A DNA stretch of 64,000 nt, from the NCBI GenBank assembly GCA_022494885.1, contig JAGVSM010000217.1:248001-312000 (forward strand), written 5' to 3'. Numbering within the stretch: position 1 is the first letter of the stretch; every line of letters begins with the position of its first letter. The notes below the pieces were generated by a model. The model worked only from the letters and a program-made list of their open reading frames with translations. It was not told the DNA's origin and ran no database searches. The position numbers were made by a program, and so were the translations under genes. Of this stretch, positions 57,301 to 64,000 are shown one piece after another. Origin of the DNA: Micrasema longulum. Its lineage: Eukaryota; Arthropoda; Insecta; Trichoptera; Brachycentridae.

Positions 57301-58244
57301 TTTAGTAGATAACAAATATGGATTCTTATGCATAGTTCTTGTGATTTTATGTGTAGGTGAGATACATAATAAATATGTGTTACATCGATTCGCTATATTT
57401 ACTAAAAAAAACTAAAAGTGTAAATTAATATCGAGTCAAATAAACTCATGTTTAAATGAACAGTTATTATTACAAGAAGTAGTATTCACTTTGAAATCAT
57501 TAGAAAAATATATCATATTTTGATCCAATATTTGTGTATTCTCAATTGTACTTCATATAAATGTTTTGCAATATTAAATACATATGTAGATACAAAAATG
57601 CAATAAAATTTTGGGGCGTCGCTTATCCATAAGTCCTGGCGACCAATTTGGACAATAAATAAAGTATTATGTAACAGTATTGAAACAACATGCATAGTCA
57701 AAGAATCTATATCATATTTTGTAGCGTGAGGCAGATTAACATTTGAAAATAAACACTTCCATGTGCATACTCAATCTAAAAATACTCTCACCTAAAAAAC
57801 AGACGCTCCCGGCGTGCTATCACTGCACGGGCACAGCCCGCAACATTATTCGCAGTAAATTACAACCACCGTAACTTGTATAAGATGAAAGAACGATAAT
57901 TATTGGCAAGAAGGGAGAAGAAACGTTACGTTTTCGAAGGCTTGGCTTTCCTCGCAGCGAGTGTTGAGTTCTTCCCTCAGTCTCTTGACCTCGGCCATGG
58001 CTTGGCGGAGCTTACTGCAGTCAGCCTGGAGTAGACTTCGCAGGGAGGACACTTGGAGTTGGAGCTGGTCCTCACGAGACGTCTGCCCTGCCAAGGTTGC
58101 CCGGAGCGACTTTACTTCCTCCCTCTTCAGCCGCCAAGAGTTGATGACGAGAGCTAGAGTAATATTTTTAGAAGCCTCCTTTTTGTTCTTGTTTTGGGTT
58201 ATTTTAAAATCTGTGTTATTGGACGAAGCGGCATCCGACTGCAT
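33133..58244 (-). CDS. coiled-coil protein, four exons over 25 kb (unnamed)
   Basis: Four minus-strand exons join in phase: 58244-57930, 48901-48710, 33768-33626 and 33397-33133 (stop TAA at 33133-33135). They total about 304 residues. The first three exons are rich in Leu, Glu, Lys, Arg and Gln with heptad character, for example LKREEVKSLRATLAG, AMAEVKRLREEL and ERTKLRQAKERNQDLED. The last exon continues with SQIEDLKMQLQAANEKLQ and then changes to a Trp/Phe/Pro-rich tail. I do not recognise the gene; centrosomal, ciliary or cytoskeletal proteins would fit the coiled coils, but nothing proves it. The first exon may instead start at an acceptor (tgttgcag) with its first base at 58251, in which case more 5' exons lie beyond. 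Extra exons inside the large introns cannot be excluded. The gene converges with AREL1 and hosts many transposons, including the BEL/Pao copy. Confidence 0.7.
33626..33768 (-). CDS. coiled-coil gene, exon c
   Basis: The acceptor tatttcag precedes ATAAATCAA and the donor GTAATA follows AAAAAG. The exon has 47 codons plus AG, starting INQNKDDNMCLENELKK. The Glu/Lys/Leu-rich pattern continues the coiled coil. Phase matches both exon b (0) and exon d (split AGA codon). Confidence 0.8.
33882..34430 (-). pseudogene. RTE-type LINE remnant with GATGAT tail
   Basis: Minus strand: FVDYEKAFDSIE-like text (motif A of reverse transcriptase) near 34430, then LAAQRSMERVMLGLILRDRN and LKWKWAGPVAQ. The 3' end finishes GATGATGATGATG at about 33882-33893. 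The middle of the RT is deleted. It lies in the coiled-coil gene, just upstream of exon c in the gene's direction. Confidence 0.7.
35366..35417. repeat. hairpin with 20-bp arms
   Basis: GTAGGCGCAAAAACTGTAAT at the left pairs with ATTATAGTTTTTACGCCTAC at the right with two mismatches around a 12-base loop. Confidence 0.6.
35750..36500. promoter_or_regulatory. GC-rich patch with E2F-like motifs
   Basis: The block 35750-35850 is GC- and CpG-rich. It holds GGCGGGAAA (reverse complement of the E2F consensus TTTCCCGCC) and TTGGCGCCAAAA; at 36441-36490 follow GTGGCGCCAAAA and TTTGGCGCCGAA. The words match the known E2F/DP consensus TTTSSCGC. The patch lies upstream of the last two exons of the minus-strand coiled-coil gene and could be an internal or separate promoter. 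No TSS can be shown. Confidence 0.4.
36915..37088. mobile_element. short MITE with inverted repeats
   Basis: TAAAGGTCAAACTGCA at the left and TGCGGTTTGACCTTA at the right form imperfect inverted repeats around 174 bp. The interior is fairly GC-rich (GCACCGTGCGGGACTGCGCG). Superfamily not determined. Confidence 0.55.
37270..37870. repeat. dispersed repeat D, copy 2 (split by SINE)
   Basis: Matches 22500-23060 on both sides of the SINE at 37377-37550: GGAGTTCAGTGGTCTATTTT before it, and CATTTTCAAGAAACTTTGCC with CCAATTTCCAGTAGGGCTGA after it. Confidence 0.5.
37377..37550 (-). mobile_element. SINE family A copy nested in an older repeat
   Basis: Minus-strand full-length copy from the head (ggtggcctccgtggcgactc) to the poly(A), seen as poly(T) near 37377. 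It interrupts the repeat shared by 22500-23060 and 37270-37870, so it inserted later than that repeat. Confidence 0.8.
37951..38223 (+). mobile_element. tRNA-headed SINE, family B, (GATGAT) tail
   Basis: The head has A-box-like GCGGTGCAGTGGTCAGCG and B-box GGGTTCGATTACC. The body contains GAATATTTCACAGTCCCTGG and the 3' end finishes with TGATGATGATGAG. A GATGAT tail is typical of elements mobilised by RTE LINEs; an RTE remnant at 33882 has a similar end. Confidence 0.8.
38400..38770 (-). repeat. GC-rich repeat fragment, type unknown
   Basis: An island of GC-rich sequence in the AT-rich intron. The minus strand has a 72-codon ORF with EFLRVASGESPARGGDRGG and GIGDSLAGTR. I have the impression that similar text occurs in 3' parts of lepidopteran LINEs, but cannot confirm it. 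Nothing suggests a host exon. Confidence 0.3.
40012..40135. repeat. dispersed repeat (GACGGACTTA family), copy 2
   Basis: TATTGACGGACTTATATAGC through ATACAGGTACAAATGAAATA matches 5502-5595. It interrupts one unit of the Helitron-like cluster. Confidence 0.55.
42281..42628. mobile_element. mariner-type MITE inside a Helitron-like repeat
   Basis: Inverted repeats of about 65 bp: the left starts TGCAGGGTGTTCTTAAAACC and the right, read in reverse complement, starts TACAGGCTGTTCTTTAAACC. TA lies on both sides (42279-42280 and 42629-42630), as in Tc1/mariner elements. The middle holds a GC-rich block (GGGGAGACGTGAGGGGAGCG). No ORF. Confidence 0.75.
42795..44400. mobile_element. second Helitron-like copy, interrupted
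   Basis: Starts after an AT run with TATATAAAAGGCAATGTTCG and the block CGGACCGATTTACGTTCAGT, which is typical of the start of lepidopteran Helitron-like repeats. After the hAT-like element (43040-43826) it continues with blocks shared with 39590-39950 (CAGAGTTTGACATTTG, ATGTTTTGGAATTCAA) and breaks off near a LINE scrap at 44427. The 3' end is missing. Confidence 0.5.
43040..43826. mobile_element. hAT-like non-autonomous DNA transposon, copy 2
   Basis: 787 bp, related end to end to the copy at 13498 and bounded by the same inverted repeats. It is flanked by GATGGATG on both sides (43032-43039 and 43827-43834), a perfect 8-bp target duplication. It sits within a Helitron-like repeat. No coding capacity. 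Confidence 0.88.
44427..44642 (-). pseudogene. RTE-like LINE C-terminal remnant
   Basis: Minus strand: GCRNRGRPRKIWHDQIQQI, then CKDIVIWRSIRSSYPYGETA and stop. The ending W-S-SYP-G-TA is typical of LINE C-termini in moths. Same family as 7013-7130. A CAA-type run marks the 3' end. Confidence 0.65.
44760..46020. other. intronic AT-rich DNA, nothing recognised
   Basis: Inside the long intron of the coiled-coil gene. A short GC-rich patch near 45625-45640 (GGACCCCCGGGCCCC) is the only notable point; the ORFs are chance-like. Confidence 0.5.
46025..46421 (-). pseudogene. non-LTR retrotransposon ORF2 C-terminal fragment
   Basis: Minus strand: upstream VQSIIQYAIVGWGGA, one stop or frame change, then LRPLKVLQKKLYEPSLFST, IYGKCCMLQVHKESLP and GRKLFNNLPQNLR, ending FKDKLKKSFLT and stop. 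The spacing RPLKVLQKK ... LFNNLP is that of CR1/Jockey-like C-termini. Its 95-codon intact end could look like a gene, but the context shows it is a LINE scrap. Confidence 0.65.
46672..46845 (+). mobile_element. tRNA-headed SINE, family A (best copy)
   Basis: The head resembles a tRNA, perhaps Val-type: A-box-like GTGGTGAAGTGGTCAAGACG and B-box GGTTCGATTCC. The body TTTTTCTCAAGCCTGGGTGT follows, then a 3' end CTGCTGTAGTGC and poly(A). RNA polymerase III would transcribe it from the internal boxes. At least four other copies lie in the window (7171, 37377, 48613, 58825). Confidence 0.85.
47750..48400 (+). pseudogene. LINE endonuclease-domain remnant
   Basis: VVIIGDFNARVG is the GDFNA motif of the AP-endonuclease domain of non-LTR retrotransposons. 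It is followed by RTRGLSRTNENGLKLIELAT and, after frameshifts, SLDGRTKSEIDHLL, the expected downstream IDH-type block. Upstream, AKYNFYDLIHSALF also fits. Multiple frameshifts. Confidence 0.7.
48613..48703 (+). mobile_element. SINE family A, 3' half
   Basis: Only the body and tail remain: ATGTGATTTTTCTCATTCCT, then GGTGTTCTGTG and the end GTTGTAGTGCAAAAAAA. The tRNA head is lost. It ends about six bases from the splice donor of the coiled-coil gene's exon b, in antisense. Confidence 0.8.
48710..48901 (-). CDS. coiled-coil gene, exon b
   Basis: Acceptor ttcggcag precedes GAGAAG and donor GTAAGA follows TCG. The 64 codons (phase 0 at both ends) begin EKCSLQRSASLAAQR and end ERNQDLEDS. The exon is strongly GC-rich inside an AT-rich region, which supports coding. 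The longer ORFs crossing it in other frames are shadows. A SINE fragment starts only a few bases beyond its donor. Confidence 0.82.
49026..49568. other. AT-rich DNA beside the BEL/Pao insertion
   Basis: Left flank of the retrotransposon within the coiled-coil gene's intron. No gene or repeat recognised. Confidence 0.5.
49574..50324 (+). repeat. 5' LTR of BEL/Pao element
   Basis: This 751-bp direct repeat starts TGTTACGGACGTC and ends GCGTTAGCTACA. It contains a TATA-like box TATATAA at 49974-49980 and AATAAA at 49683-49688 and 49995-50000, any of which could serve expression or 3' processing. A CT-rich microsatellite near 49900-49916 is 5 bp shorter here than in the 3' copy. Confidence 0.95.
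50329..50345 (+). promoter_or_regulatory. primer-binding site, tRNA-Tyr type
   Basis: TGGTCCTTCGAGCCGGA starts four bases after the LTR end. It is complementary to the 3' end of insect tRNA-Tyr (CCA end, with an acceptor strand pairing with CCTTCGA), from memory of the Drosophila tRNA. This would prime minus-strand DNA synthesis. Confidence 0.8.
50379..55751 (+). CDS. BEL/Pao gag-pol polyprotein
   Basis: A single 1,790-codon ORF; the frame is open from 50277, but the first ATG after the primer-binding site is 50379. Domains in order: a gag-like DUF1759 region with PQFSGDPLEW (from residue 205); a CCHC knuckle C407-C410-H414-C419 and a further Cys/His cluster; an aspartic-protease-like region with LLDEGS (Asp516), where most retropepsins have D-S/T-G; reverse transcriptase with YMDDYLD (936-942); RNase H with FSDAS (Asp1115) and FWTDSS; integrase with a zinc site (H1425, H1430, C1460, C1463) and the DDE residues Asp1496, Asp1558, Glu1609; and a C-terminal DUF5641-like domain with PNHFLLG and W-RWVREYLPTL. 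No stop or frameshift was seen. Gag and pol are fused, as is usual for BEL/Pao. No envelope-like ORF follows. The antisense ORFs overlapping it are shadows. Confidence 0.95.
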   Translation: MPASLRSGRNAAMQEGRAESDSGSSTSAQTTTESTAHSREMRAMQQRLMQDMTAGMVEMFKEMRSQLPLMLAATTTPEKTTTPAGASAAAAAPTCAHLGSLETTQPGPAYLEEAAEPRPNVASPADHATLDPTTLGSMDSETRRLTGEWVDNQNSASYPTVDRMAAAFVRALKDGDSTGVTSQPRSDDPRMTSFIARQTGARDLPQFSGDPLEWRIFKSQFNQSTEMCALSNAENIIRLQRSLTGRARQTVSALLVDPGRVPEIMKMLESAFGHPELVVETVLDRVRRIPKLPDNASAEAVTDYAVAVRNVVATVEGFDGEHLSSPKLLWEMVGKLPYTHRWMWITSRIGTKRKAKLSELADWLKDVTGVIPNAGCLDINTGPVRAERNRASKGHVLLNVHSESEKCAKCNGTHKLDVCREYSGLGVKDKWAFVRDLRLCFLCLGKRCRTSKCRATRCNIDECGGRHHRTLHTPRAQSTDENVLHVSRKEGSVALKVLPVTLSGPKGRVNTYALLDEGSTITLLEEEVADAIGARGPQAGIQVTGIAGIAASDASSRRVKVIIKGDAGAYEAIAYTVKTLNLPTQKVKSCDNSARKVTVRPKMLIGLDNAELIVPHGRAEFRSDGVIISDTPLGRVAFGRHVSHNDNNASAPTGEKYNEDKSVSNGIVKTVLVSAKGPSRDDALSELVKFNFKVDSIGITTAPRICAAEKRALDIMHNSTKQLPTGRWETGLLWSSDNASLPYNREAAEKRLYSLERKLKKNPVLEVAYRAKISEYEEKGYAVELSREEEARENPRKWFLPHFSVCNPNKVGKIRVVFDAASPHRGVCLNDHLLTGPDLLTSLVGNIQRFREGGVAIAADIKEMFLRIKMTPDDTMSQLFLWRRKPNEAVRTFAFTSMMFGARCSPSSAQYVRDRVAAANAESFPEAARAVHEKMYMDDYLDAVDSTAEAAKLVKDVTALLLTGGFEMTGWASNNAKALCSVRDEDRAKTAIIIGEAATTERVLGVRWDPHADYLVFKYNPEGGDEPEWPTKRQMLGAAMRVFDPMGFIGCITVRAKILLQAVWRSNIQWDEALKLEPVQRWREWRQLLAESNCAIPRCCINRKAEEITMHVFSDASEQACCAVAYFVHRAGTSFIMSKCKVAPLKPLSIPRLELQAALLAARLAASIKRESRMKIKRTIFWTDSSTVLSWIRTDPLKYSTFVANRLGEIDEIAGINGWRWVLTKQNPADIGTRDTQPLDLSSNGMWFRGPDFLSRPESEWPQEKGTISPPEDALEIRPPRHFVGHCHTTTGLPDVSRFSSWVRLIRTTAWVMRFVGRCRRPRQRDEPEKPGGDFELRAEELNKAEEIWVRLSQRRAFGKEIECLHRGEALPPGGRLRAVTPFIDGSGILRMGTRLQRIDDQNVNAPPILDGGDEYCRLMISYQHAASGHPGTERTISDIRSGYFVVRLRTTLRGIIRSCRACRMLRCIPKPPLMGQLPAARLASGERPFTHCGLDFFGPMTVTLGRRTEKRYGALFTCMTTRAVHMELAYSLSADSAIMALRRMAARRGHPAVLYTDNGTNFHGADREMNAAIKELSRDEKMLGELSARRVEWKFIPASSPHMGGAWERLVRSVKVALSATIKARSPREETLITALAEAEYSVNSRPLTHVSVDPKDEEPLTPNHFLLGSAGGLQPLVHYSKAEEATCLRKQWRVAQQMADIFWRRWVREYLPTLAQRPKWRDPATPIQEGDLVLIADPKLPRNTWPRGRVTRASPAADGQVRVVQVKTATGTYTRPAVKVAVFAEGGH
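55797..55803 (+). promoter_or_regulatory. polypurine tract
   Basis: GGGGGAG lies directly before the 3' LTR and would prime plus-strand DNA synthesis. It is short but in the expected place. Confidence 0.7.
55804..56558 (+). repeat. 3' LTR of BEL/Pao element
   Basis: 755 bp, starting TGTTACGGGCGTC and ending GCTACA, directly followed by the TATTA duplication. Compared with the 5' LTR it lacks one C in the CTGCCCTCC run and has five extra bases (CGCGG-like) after the CT microsatellite; I counted five substitutions. Confidence 0.95.
56564..57929. other. intron between BEL/Pao element and exon a
   Basis: A short CG-rich run near 56585-56630 (GCGTCGGCGTCGCGTATCAG) and otherwise AT-rich sequence. 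No ORF with recognisable features. Confidence 0.5.
57930..58244 (-). CDS. coiled-coil gene, exon a
   Basis: The exon encodes 105 residues from the ATG at 58244-58242 to FEN, ending at a donor GTAACG. After a polar, Asn/Lys-rich start, a regular heptad pattern begins near INSWRLKREE. The upstream sequence tgttgcag makes a good acceptor with its first exon base at 58251, so the ATG could be an internal Met. Confidence 0.72.
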
Positions 58245-58629
58245 AATAGCACTGCAACAGCGAGTAATATAAAAATTTCATTTCATACGAACGAATAATT
58301 AAATAATTACTAATTAATAGTAAGTACCTGATAATAATTGTATTTTCCGGCGTATTTTTTTAAAAATTGCCCTATTATAAATTAAACTACCTAGATGATA
58401 CTTGTTAATCATTTTTTTAACGAAGCGTTCATTTGAATCCATTTAGTTTGACAGACGAAATGAGTTTGAATCCACTTGGTTTCATCGCTCTCTCGACATC
58501 GTTAGACTGATGGTTTTTAAGACATTTAAACTATAAATATAAACATCACCATTTCAATATTCGCAGCCAGTTGTGCACGGGAAACTGCATTTACATTGCA
58601 ACATATCTCAATTATTTCTTTACATGGGA

Positions 58630-58715
58630 AGTTAGGTGACCAGTCTAACGCTTCAGGTGCCAGTCCAGGAACAATAAAATATTGCAGTATAGAACCACCA
58701 TTCAAAGCATGTTTA
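58630..58715 (-). mobile_element. SINE family B 3' fragment
   Basis: The block CAGGTGCCAGTCCAGGAACA followed by ATAAAATATTGCAGTAT matches the body of the family B SINE on the minus strand. The tRNA head is missing. Confidence 0.6.
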
Positions 58716-58824
58716 TCCAATTTTTTACTTTTTGGGATTACAATAAAACTTCTACCAAAAAAAACCACTAGCTAATTTGACTGTTTTACCTAACTAAATA
58801 CTAGGTAAGGTACAGTGACGTTTT

Positions 58825-58958
58825 AATTTTTTTTTGCACCACAAAAAGCCAAGAGGACCAAATACAGCACAGAACACCCAGGCTTAAGAAAAATCACACT
58901 TAATTGTTTGTTCTCACCAGGAAACGAACTTGGAACCTATGGTACATGAGTTAAGCAT
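58825..58958 (-). mobile_element. SINE family A, partial copy
   Basis: Minus-strand copy with poly(A) side at 58825, body GGTGTTCTGTGCTG and a degraded tRNA head up to about 58958. More diverged than the copy at 46672. Confidence 0.7.
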
Positions 58959-59634
58959 AATAAAAAGTAATGCAATTTAAATCATTTTATTTCATTGATT
59001 TATTTTATTTATAAATATATTCTGTCATTTTAATTTTGTCAACAAATAATAAATATTGCTCGAATATTACGAAAATGGCGCTGTGTACGTTATTTATAAT
59101 AATAATAATTAAAGACATTATTAAATCATTTAGGATATAATCTTATGCCTCTTTATTTACGCAACGTAAAAAAAATATAAAAACAAGTAAAACAATGTTA
59201 ATACAATTACAAATTCACAACTGGTCGAAAGCGCAAATATTTTTTAAAAATATTCTGGTGACTCGTTTTGAAATTTTGTCACAATATTATCTCGCTTAGA
59301 GATCGGGTTAAATAGTTAACACCATTGAACAGTTAAGACGTGTGTAGGCAGATATTTCAATTCAATTAATTTATTTAAATATAACATATACATTGCAAAC
59401 ATACATTCAATACGTACATATTATAAAAAGTTATTTGTAGTAAAAAGGGTCAACACATACATATTGCAAGAAAACTTTAACGGCTTTTAAATTTTTCGAC
59501 TTATATTGCATGTTGCATTACTATCTCTTGGCAGACCGTTTGTACTATTTTTTTACTGCGACAACACCAGATGGGCCTCTGATTTAAAAGAATAATATAA
59601 CAAATCTCGCATTATTGAAGTAATGTTTTCAAAA

Positions 59635-60038
59635 ATCAATTAATAAAATTTTTGGACCGTGTTATTTCGAAACGGTGCAAAACGAGGTTCCAGTATATTT
59701 TATTTTATAACGTAATTCAACAATGATACATACTAGCATATTATAACAAAGATTAAGAACATTTTAGAGAAGTAAATATAATATAAGTCTAGGCATCTAC
59801 GGGGCTTATAACCTGCTATTTATCTATCCTCATTTCATCAATTAATAAAATTTTTGGACCGTGTTATTTCGAAACGGTGCAAAACGAGGTTCCAGTATAT
59901 TTTATTTTATAACGTAATTCAACAATGATACATACTAGCATATTATAACAAAGATTAAGAACATTTTAGAGAAGTAAATATAATATAAGTCTAGGCATCT
60001 ACGGGGCTTATAACCTGCTATTTATCTATCCTCATTTC
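59635..60038. repeat. perfect 202-bp tandem duplication
   Basis: Two adjacent copies (59635-59836 and 59837-60038) read identically by eye, from ATCAATTAATAAAATTTTTG to ATCTATCCTCATTTC. The unit contains a piece of dispersed repeat C (GAACATTTTAGAGAAG). Identity of the copies implies a recent event or an assembly artefact. Confidence 0.9.
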
Positions 60039-60039
60039 A

Positions 60040-61290
60040 TGTCTACAAACATTTAGATATACTTAATATATTTTTGTTTTTTTATTCAATTGCACCGGTG
60101 AAAAAATACTTTTATTGTAATTAAACAATATTATCTTCCATCAATCAATTGATGACTAAATCCGCAAATATCATTACAAAATTCGCAAATTTAAATTAAC
60201 CCAATAATCGACAATATATTAGATATTTATAGAAGGGAGCATATGAGCAATTAATTATGTCCCTAAATTAAAATTGAATGCCAGGTAACACACAATTAGT
60301 ACATAGTCTTATCAACTACCTATCGCATTTATGTGATATAAAAAATTGGTTAAGCATAGACATAAGAGCAAGGAAATGTGTCATACGTACTTCGATATTA
60401 TCACCAATATATAAGCAACCGAATTCTTAAAATGAAGAGGAGAAAAATTATCGTGAAGTAAAATTTATCATTTGGACGTTCCTGTAAAATATCACTTGTT
60501 TAGGAATATATAGTTTAAATTATTTCAAATATCACGTTTTACTACGGGACGCAACGGTAGGTACCTATTTTATTACCTATCTTAATAATGGAAGCAACAA
60601 CTATAAAAAAATGATAAGATTTTTTTATGGATTAAACATGCAATTTGTGAAAATACAATTTTCACAGAGGGGTTTTTTTTATTGCAGAATCTTTTATTTA
60701 TTTCACTGAACAATGTTTATTCCTGTTTGACATAAATTACGTGACGTTATTTTATAAATTAATCTGCAAAATAAGCTTTTAGTCAAGACGATTCAAACGA
60801 AAAATAACCCCAACCGAAGTAAAATCAAAGACAACATACGAATATTAAAAGATCAGTATTTAAAAATACTGTGAAACTGTTTTTAATAGACCTATTTTCA
60901 ATTAACCTTGTCAACAAAAATAAGACTTTAATGGATTTTAATTTACTTGTCATGTCTTTTGTACTTAAAAAAATAGCCTTGACTGTTAAAACATTTCATT
61001 TCCTTGATGTAGAAAATGCATGGATTGCGGGTAGATTAGGTGCCTAATTAGTTTTTAAGGCTTCGATATCGATATTCGATATACCTATCTCCAGTAAAAT
61101 TATTTCAGGCGGGACGGGAAATTCGGGAAATGAAATCAAAATGCAATTATTAAAAAAATATATAGAAATGTAAAAGTTATTAATATTGGAATTAATATCC
61201 AGTAACCTCTGTATCCAGGTTCAGCTAGTAGTTAGTAGTTAGTAGCTGGGTAGTGTAGATAAATAATTATTATCAACACTACCCACACGT
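60040..61290. other. AT-rich, short hairpin only
   Basis: No gene recognised. Near the right border GGGTAGTGT (about 61248) pairs with ACACTACCC (about 61276) around an AT-rich loop. Confidence 0.5.
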
Positions 61291-61299
61291 AAAAGGTAA

Positions 61300-61700
61300 A
61301 AGCGAATGAGCGAGTGAGCCATGCTCTTCCCGCATGCGCAGTAGCGTCTGATACGTCATCGTATCCCATGTGACTTGTTTAGCCAATCGTATCTTGCGAA
61401 CTTACGTACAAGTATCATATCGCTCGAAAGTTGTGGTCACTGTTCCTAAAATAATTGAGTACACATCGCTCCTTCGTTCCACCGGTTTGAGACGTGCAGA
61501 TTATTTCGGAGATTTTCTAACTGTTATATTTTTCTGTAGTTTAAAAAGTAAACATATCTTTAAGTTAAAGTTTATTCTTAACTAAACAACTGTGTTCAAA
61601 TTCCGACAACTGGCCGCCTAGCGTGCGCGCTGTGATTGAGACGAGACCTTGATAACTTGTTTCTTCGAACGAGTGAATTACGAATTACGACTGTGTTATA
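61300..61700. promoter_or_regulatory. promoter-like GC-richer patch
   Basis: A patch of raised GC content with CCCGCATGCGCAGTAG (NRF-1-like word GCATGCGCA), TACGTCAT (CRE-like) and CATGTGAC (E-box-like). It lies upstream of the first identified exon of the minus-strand coiled-coil gene, so it may hold that gene's promoter or belong to a neighbour beyond the window. Inference only. Confidence 0.3.
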
Positions 61701-61704
61701 GGAT

Positions 61705-64000
61705 CATGTTGATAGAGGTATGTGTTTGGATTACATCCATTTCGTGTGCTGTCCTTAACTTCAAGGAAGTTTAAATAAAATGTTATAGTGTTGTGCTTAA
61801 ATGTGTAAATTAATCTACATTCTTTCCGAATGTACGAAAATACATTATACATACTTTTAAACTTTTGAAGGGCTCTCGGCTATAAACGGAACTTCGGATC
61901 GGCTCGCAACTTACTGTTCTTATAAAAATCCAGTAGATGGCAATGGAAAACGGTAGTATAGGTGTGTAAACAAGAAGTTCAAAACATTGCATGACACTTG
62001 ATAGTTTACAAGTTGTGGCGCTTGTAGATATAACTTGTATCACTGTGCATGTTTGTACTTACTGTTTCAAATATATGTTTTAAAGTTTTATGTTTGCATG
62101 TAAAATATGTACATTAATCACTGATAGTCTAACATCAGCTGGCACAACCATAATTACTTGTAGTTACCACATAATATAATGAACATTACCTATAATCGGA
62201 GTCCTATCGGAATCTAGTTAGAATGCATGTTCGCTTAAAATCTTTCATACATAGTTTTTGCGGTAGTTCTAAGAACGACGCGCTACGGTGTAGAATTTAC
62301 CTAATTTTTGTATTTTCAAATTTGCAATACCTATTTTTTACTGGTACGTGTTGATATACCCCCGAAAATACTATTCTCGAGTTATACACCCGTACGTTAT
62401 TAAAAAGTAAGATTGGTGCTTATTCAGAACTACATATTTAATATATTTGTTTTCCGAATGTTTCTAAGGTATTAAGTGTTTTTATTTAGTTTTATTAAAA
62501 TTATTTTTATTGTTCGGCTTTCATGAATCCATTTCCTTTTTTGTGACCTTAAATTAACTACGTAGGTATGTATTTACATAACTGGAATAAAACTATTTAT
62601 TTATTTCATGTTGTGAAATTTATGCAAATTATACAACATGCTTATCATAGTAAATATTATAGTAATGCTGTAAAGTTTATTTTTAATTCAGTGATAATTG
62701 TTTTAAGGGTGTTTTCCATTGCTAAAAAATGAAATTTCTAAGATCTTCTCATAAATTAAATATATTGTTTATGGAGATTTAATATACCTAAGTACCGTAC
62801 GAATTAAGAGATTTTTATCCCATTTCCTTATAGCAACAGAAATAATTGATTAAATTATATTTTTATTTGTTTTGCCAACCAAACTATATAAAAACGCGAC
62901 AAAAATATTAACTTAATTTTGTTGTTTGTGGTAGGTAAGTTGTGGAAATATTTTCGGATATTTACCTTACTTTTCCTTTTTGTTTATTAATTGTATTATT
63001 ATTATATTTTTATTTTTATTTTTATAGCGATATATATTTTTATTTGGCGTGTTTCTGTGGTTCTGCAATTTCTAATTTTTAACTCGCAAATATATATTTT
63101 TTTATATCTACGTATTTTAAATACCACAGTAGGTAAACATTTGAGGTGTTTTATACATTTATTGATATTCAAATATAACCAACCACTTCAAAGCCGTTTT
63201 ATGTTTTATGAAAATGTGTTTTTTTCACGTTTTCGGCGTTGAATAGCTTGTGACAAAAAAAATGTAAAACTTATTTAATAATCACAGAATAGTTCTTATA
63301 AATTTATTAATGATTTTTTTCAGAAATATTTTTATTCAACTTATATCAAAGTTCTCACAAGATGAAACAACTTTATAAATTATATAATTTTTGACATGAC
63401 TTTTCCTCGGTCCAGTAATTTCGTTTTATCATTCCTTTCCCTCTAAAATTGCAACTGTAATTTGTGTTTGCATTCTTACTGTAATTATTTTATTATATTT
63501 TAAGTGTGTTGTATAGTATAGTCTGCCAAATAGGCATAAACATATAAAAATAAATGAAATTGTTATATCTTCCCCCAACCTCGACCGATGTTTGTATATT
63601 CAATGTACAATAATAGAGATTGACATCACTAAACATTGTTATTAAATATTGCCTTTGGTAAGTAAGTAAGCTGTAAGCTTGCTATTGTAATAATTTGACT
63701 AATAATTGTATTTTTCATATGAATTAGTACACATGTATACTTACATGTTTTAAGTACACACAATAATAAATAATAACAAGAAATAAATAATAAATAAATA
63801 AAAATTATATTATTATTTGACATATTGTCTGCCTAAGGGCCGGTTAAACTCAAAAAAGTTATCTTTAAAAAAAGTTTTAATTTAAATAATTGTTGCGTTT
63901 TCGCCAAAATGAACAAAATGGATTAGGTTAAAAAGTATATTAAAAGAACTAATTTGCCCGTTTTGACTAAAATGCAACAATTATTTAACTATAAAAAAAA
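61705..64000. other. AT-rich right end, nothing recognised
   Basis: Long T/A runs with scattered short ORFs of low complexity. If the coiled-coil gene has more 5' exons they may be here or beyond, but I see none I can support. Confidence 0.5.

Overview
The window looks like nuclear DNA of an insect, most probably a moth or butterfly. It is very AT-rich, intron-rich and crowded with small repeats. The recurring word taggtacctac, Helitron-like ends close to GTCTGTCGGGTCCGC, tRNA-headed SINEs, RTE/Jockey LINE scraps and a BEL/Pao retrotransposon all point to Lepidoptera. I see no bacterial genes, CRISPR array, rRNA or free-standing tRNA.

Two host genes can be supported, and they converge tail to tail. 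On the + strand, sixteen exons (12,237-24,201) join in one continuous frame of 899 codons plus stop. They encode the orthologue of the HECT E3 ubiquitin ligase AREL1: a SAM-like N-terminal stretch, one membrane segment, a filamin-like region, and a HECT domain with its catalytic Cys at 24,097-24,099. The first coding exon is not identified and must lie upstream of 12,236. On the - strand, four exons spread over 25 kb (58,244 down to 33,133) encode a coiled-coil protein I cannot name. Its introns hold most of the mobile DNA.

Layout. 1-12,200 is AT-rich and carries LINE tails, SINEs, foldbacks and a mariner-type transposase pseudogene broken by a Jockey-type LINE. 12,237-24,201 is AREL1; its first intron holds a nested transposon pair (13,245-14,307) and a later intron holds a LINE remnant. 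24,202-31,800 is 7.6 kb of AT-rich DNA without a recognisable gene but with two notable hairpins. 31,818-33,132 carries a MITE, a dispersed repeat and a 33-codon ORF. 33,133-58,244 is the coiled-coil gene. Its introns contain an RTE remnant, a GC-rich block with E2F-like motifs (35.8 and 36.4 kb), a Helitron-like cluster with two DNA transposons inserted (39.3-44.4 kb), several LINE and SINE pieces, and a young, structurally complete BEL/Pao element (49,574-56,558) with one 1,790-codon ORF, near-identical LTRs and a TATTA target duplication. 58,250-64,000 has a SINE, a perfect 202-bp tandem duplication and a promoter-like patch near 61.3-61.7 kb.

The strongest structural observations are the foldback element inserted with a TTA duplication exactly between an 8-bp target duplication and the terminal repeat of a hAT-like element, the full-length BEL/Pao copy, and the intronic E2F-motif cluster.
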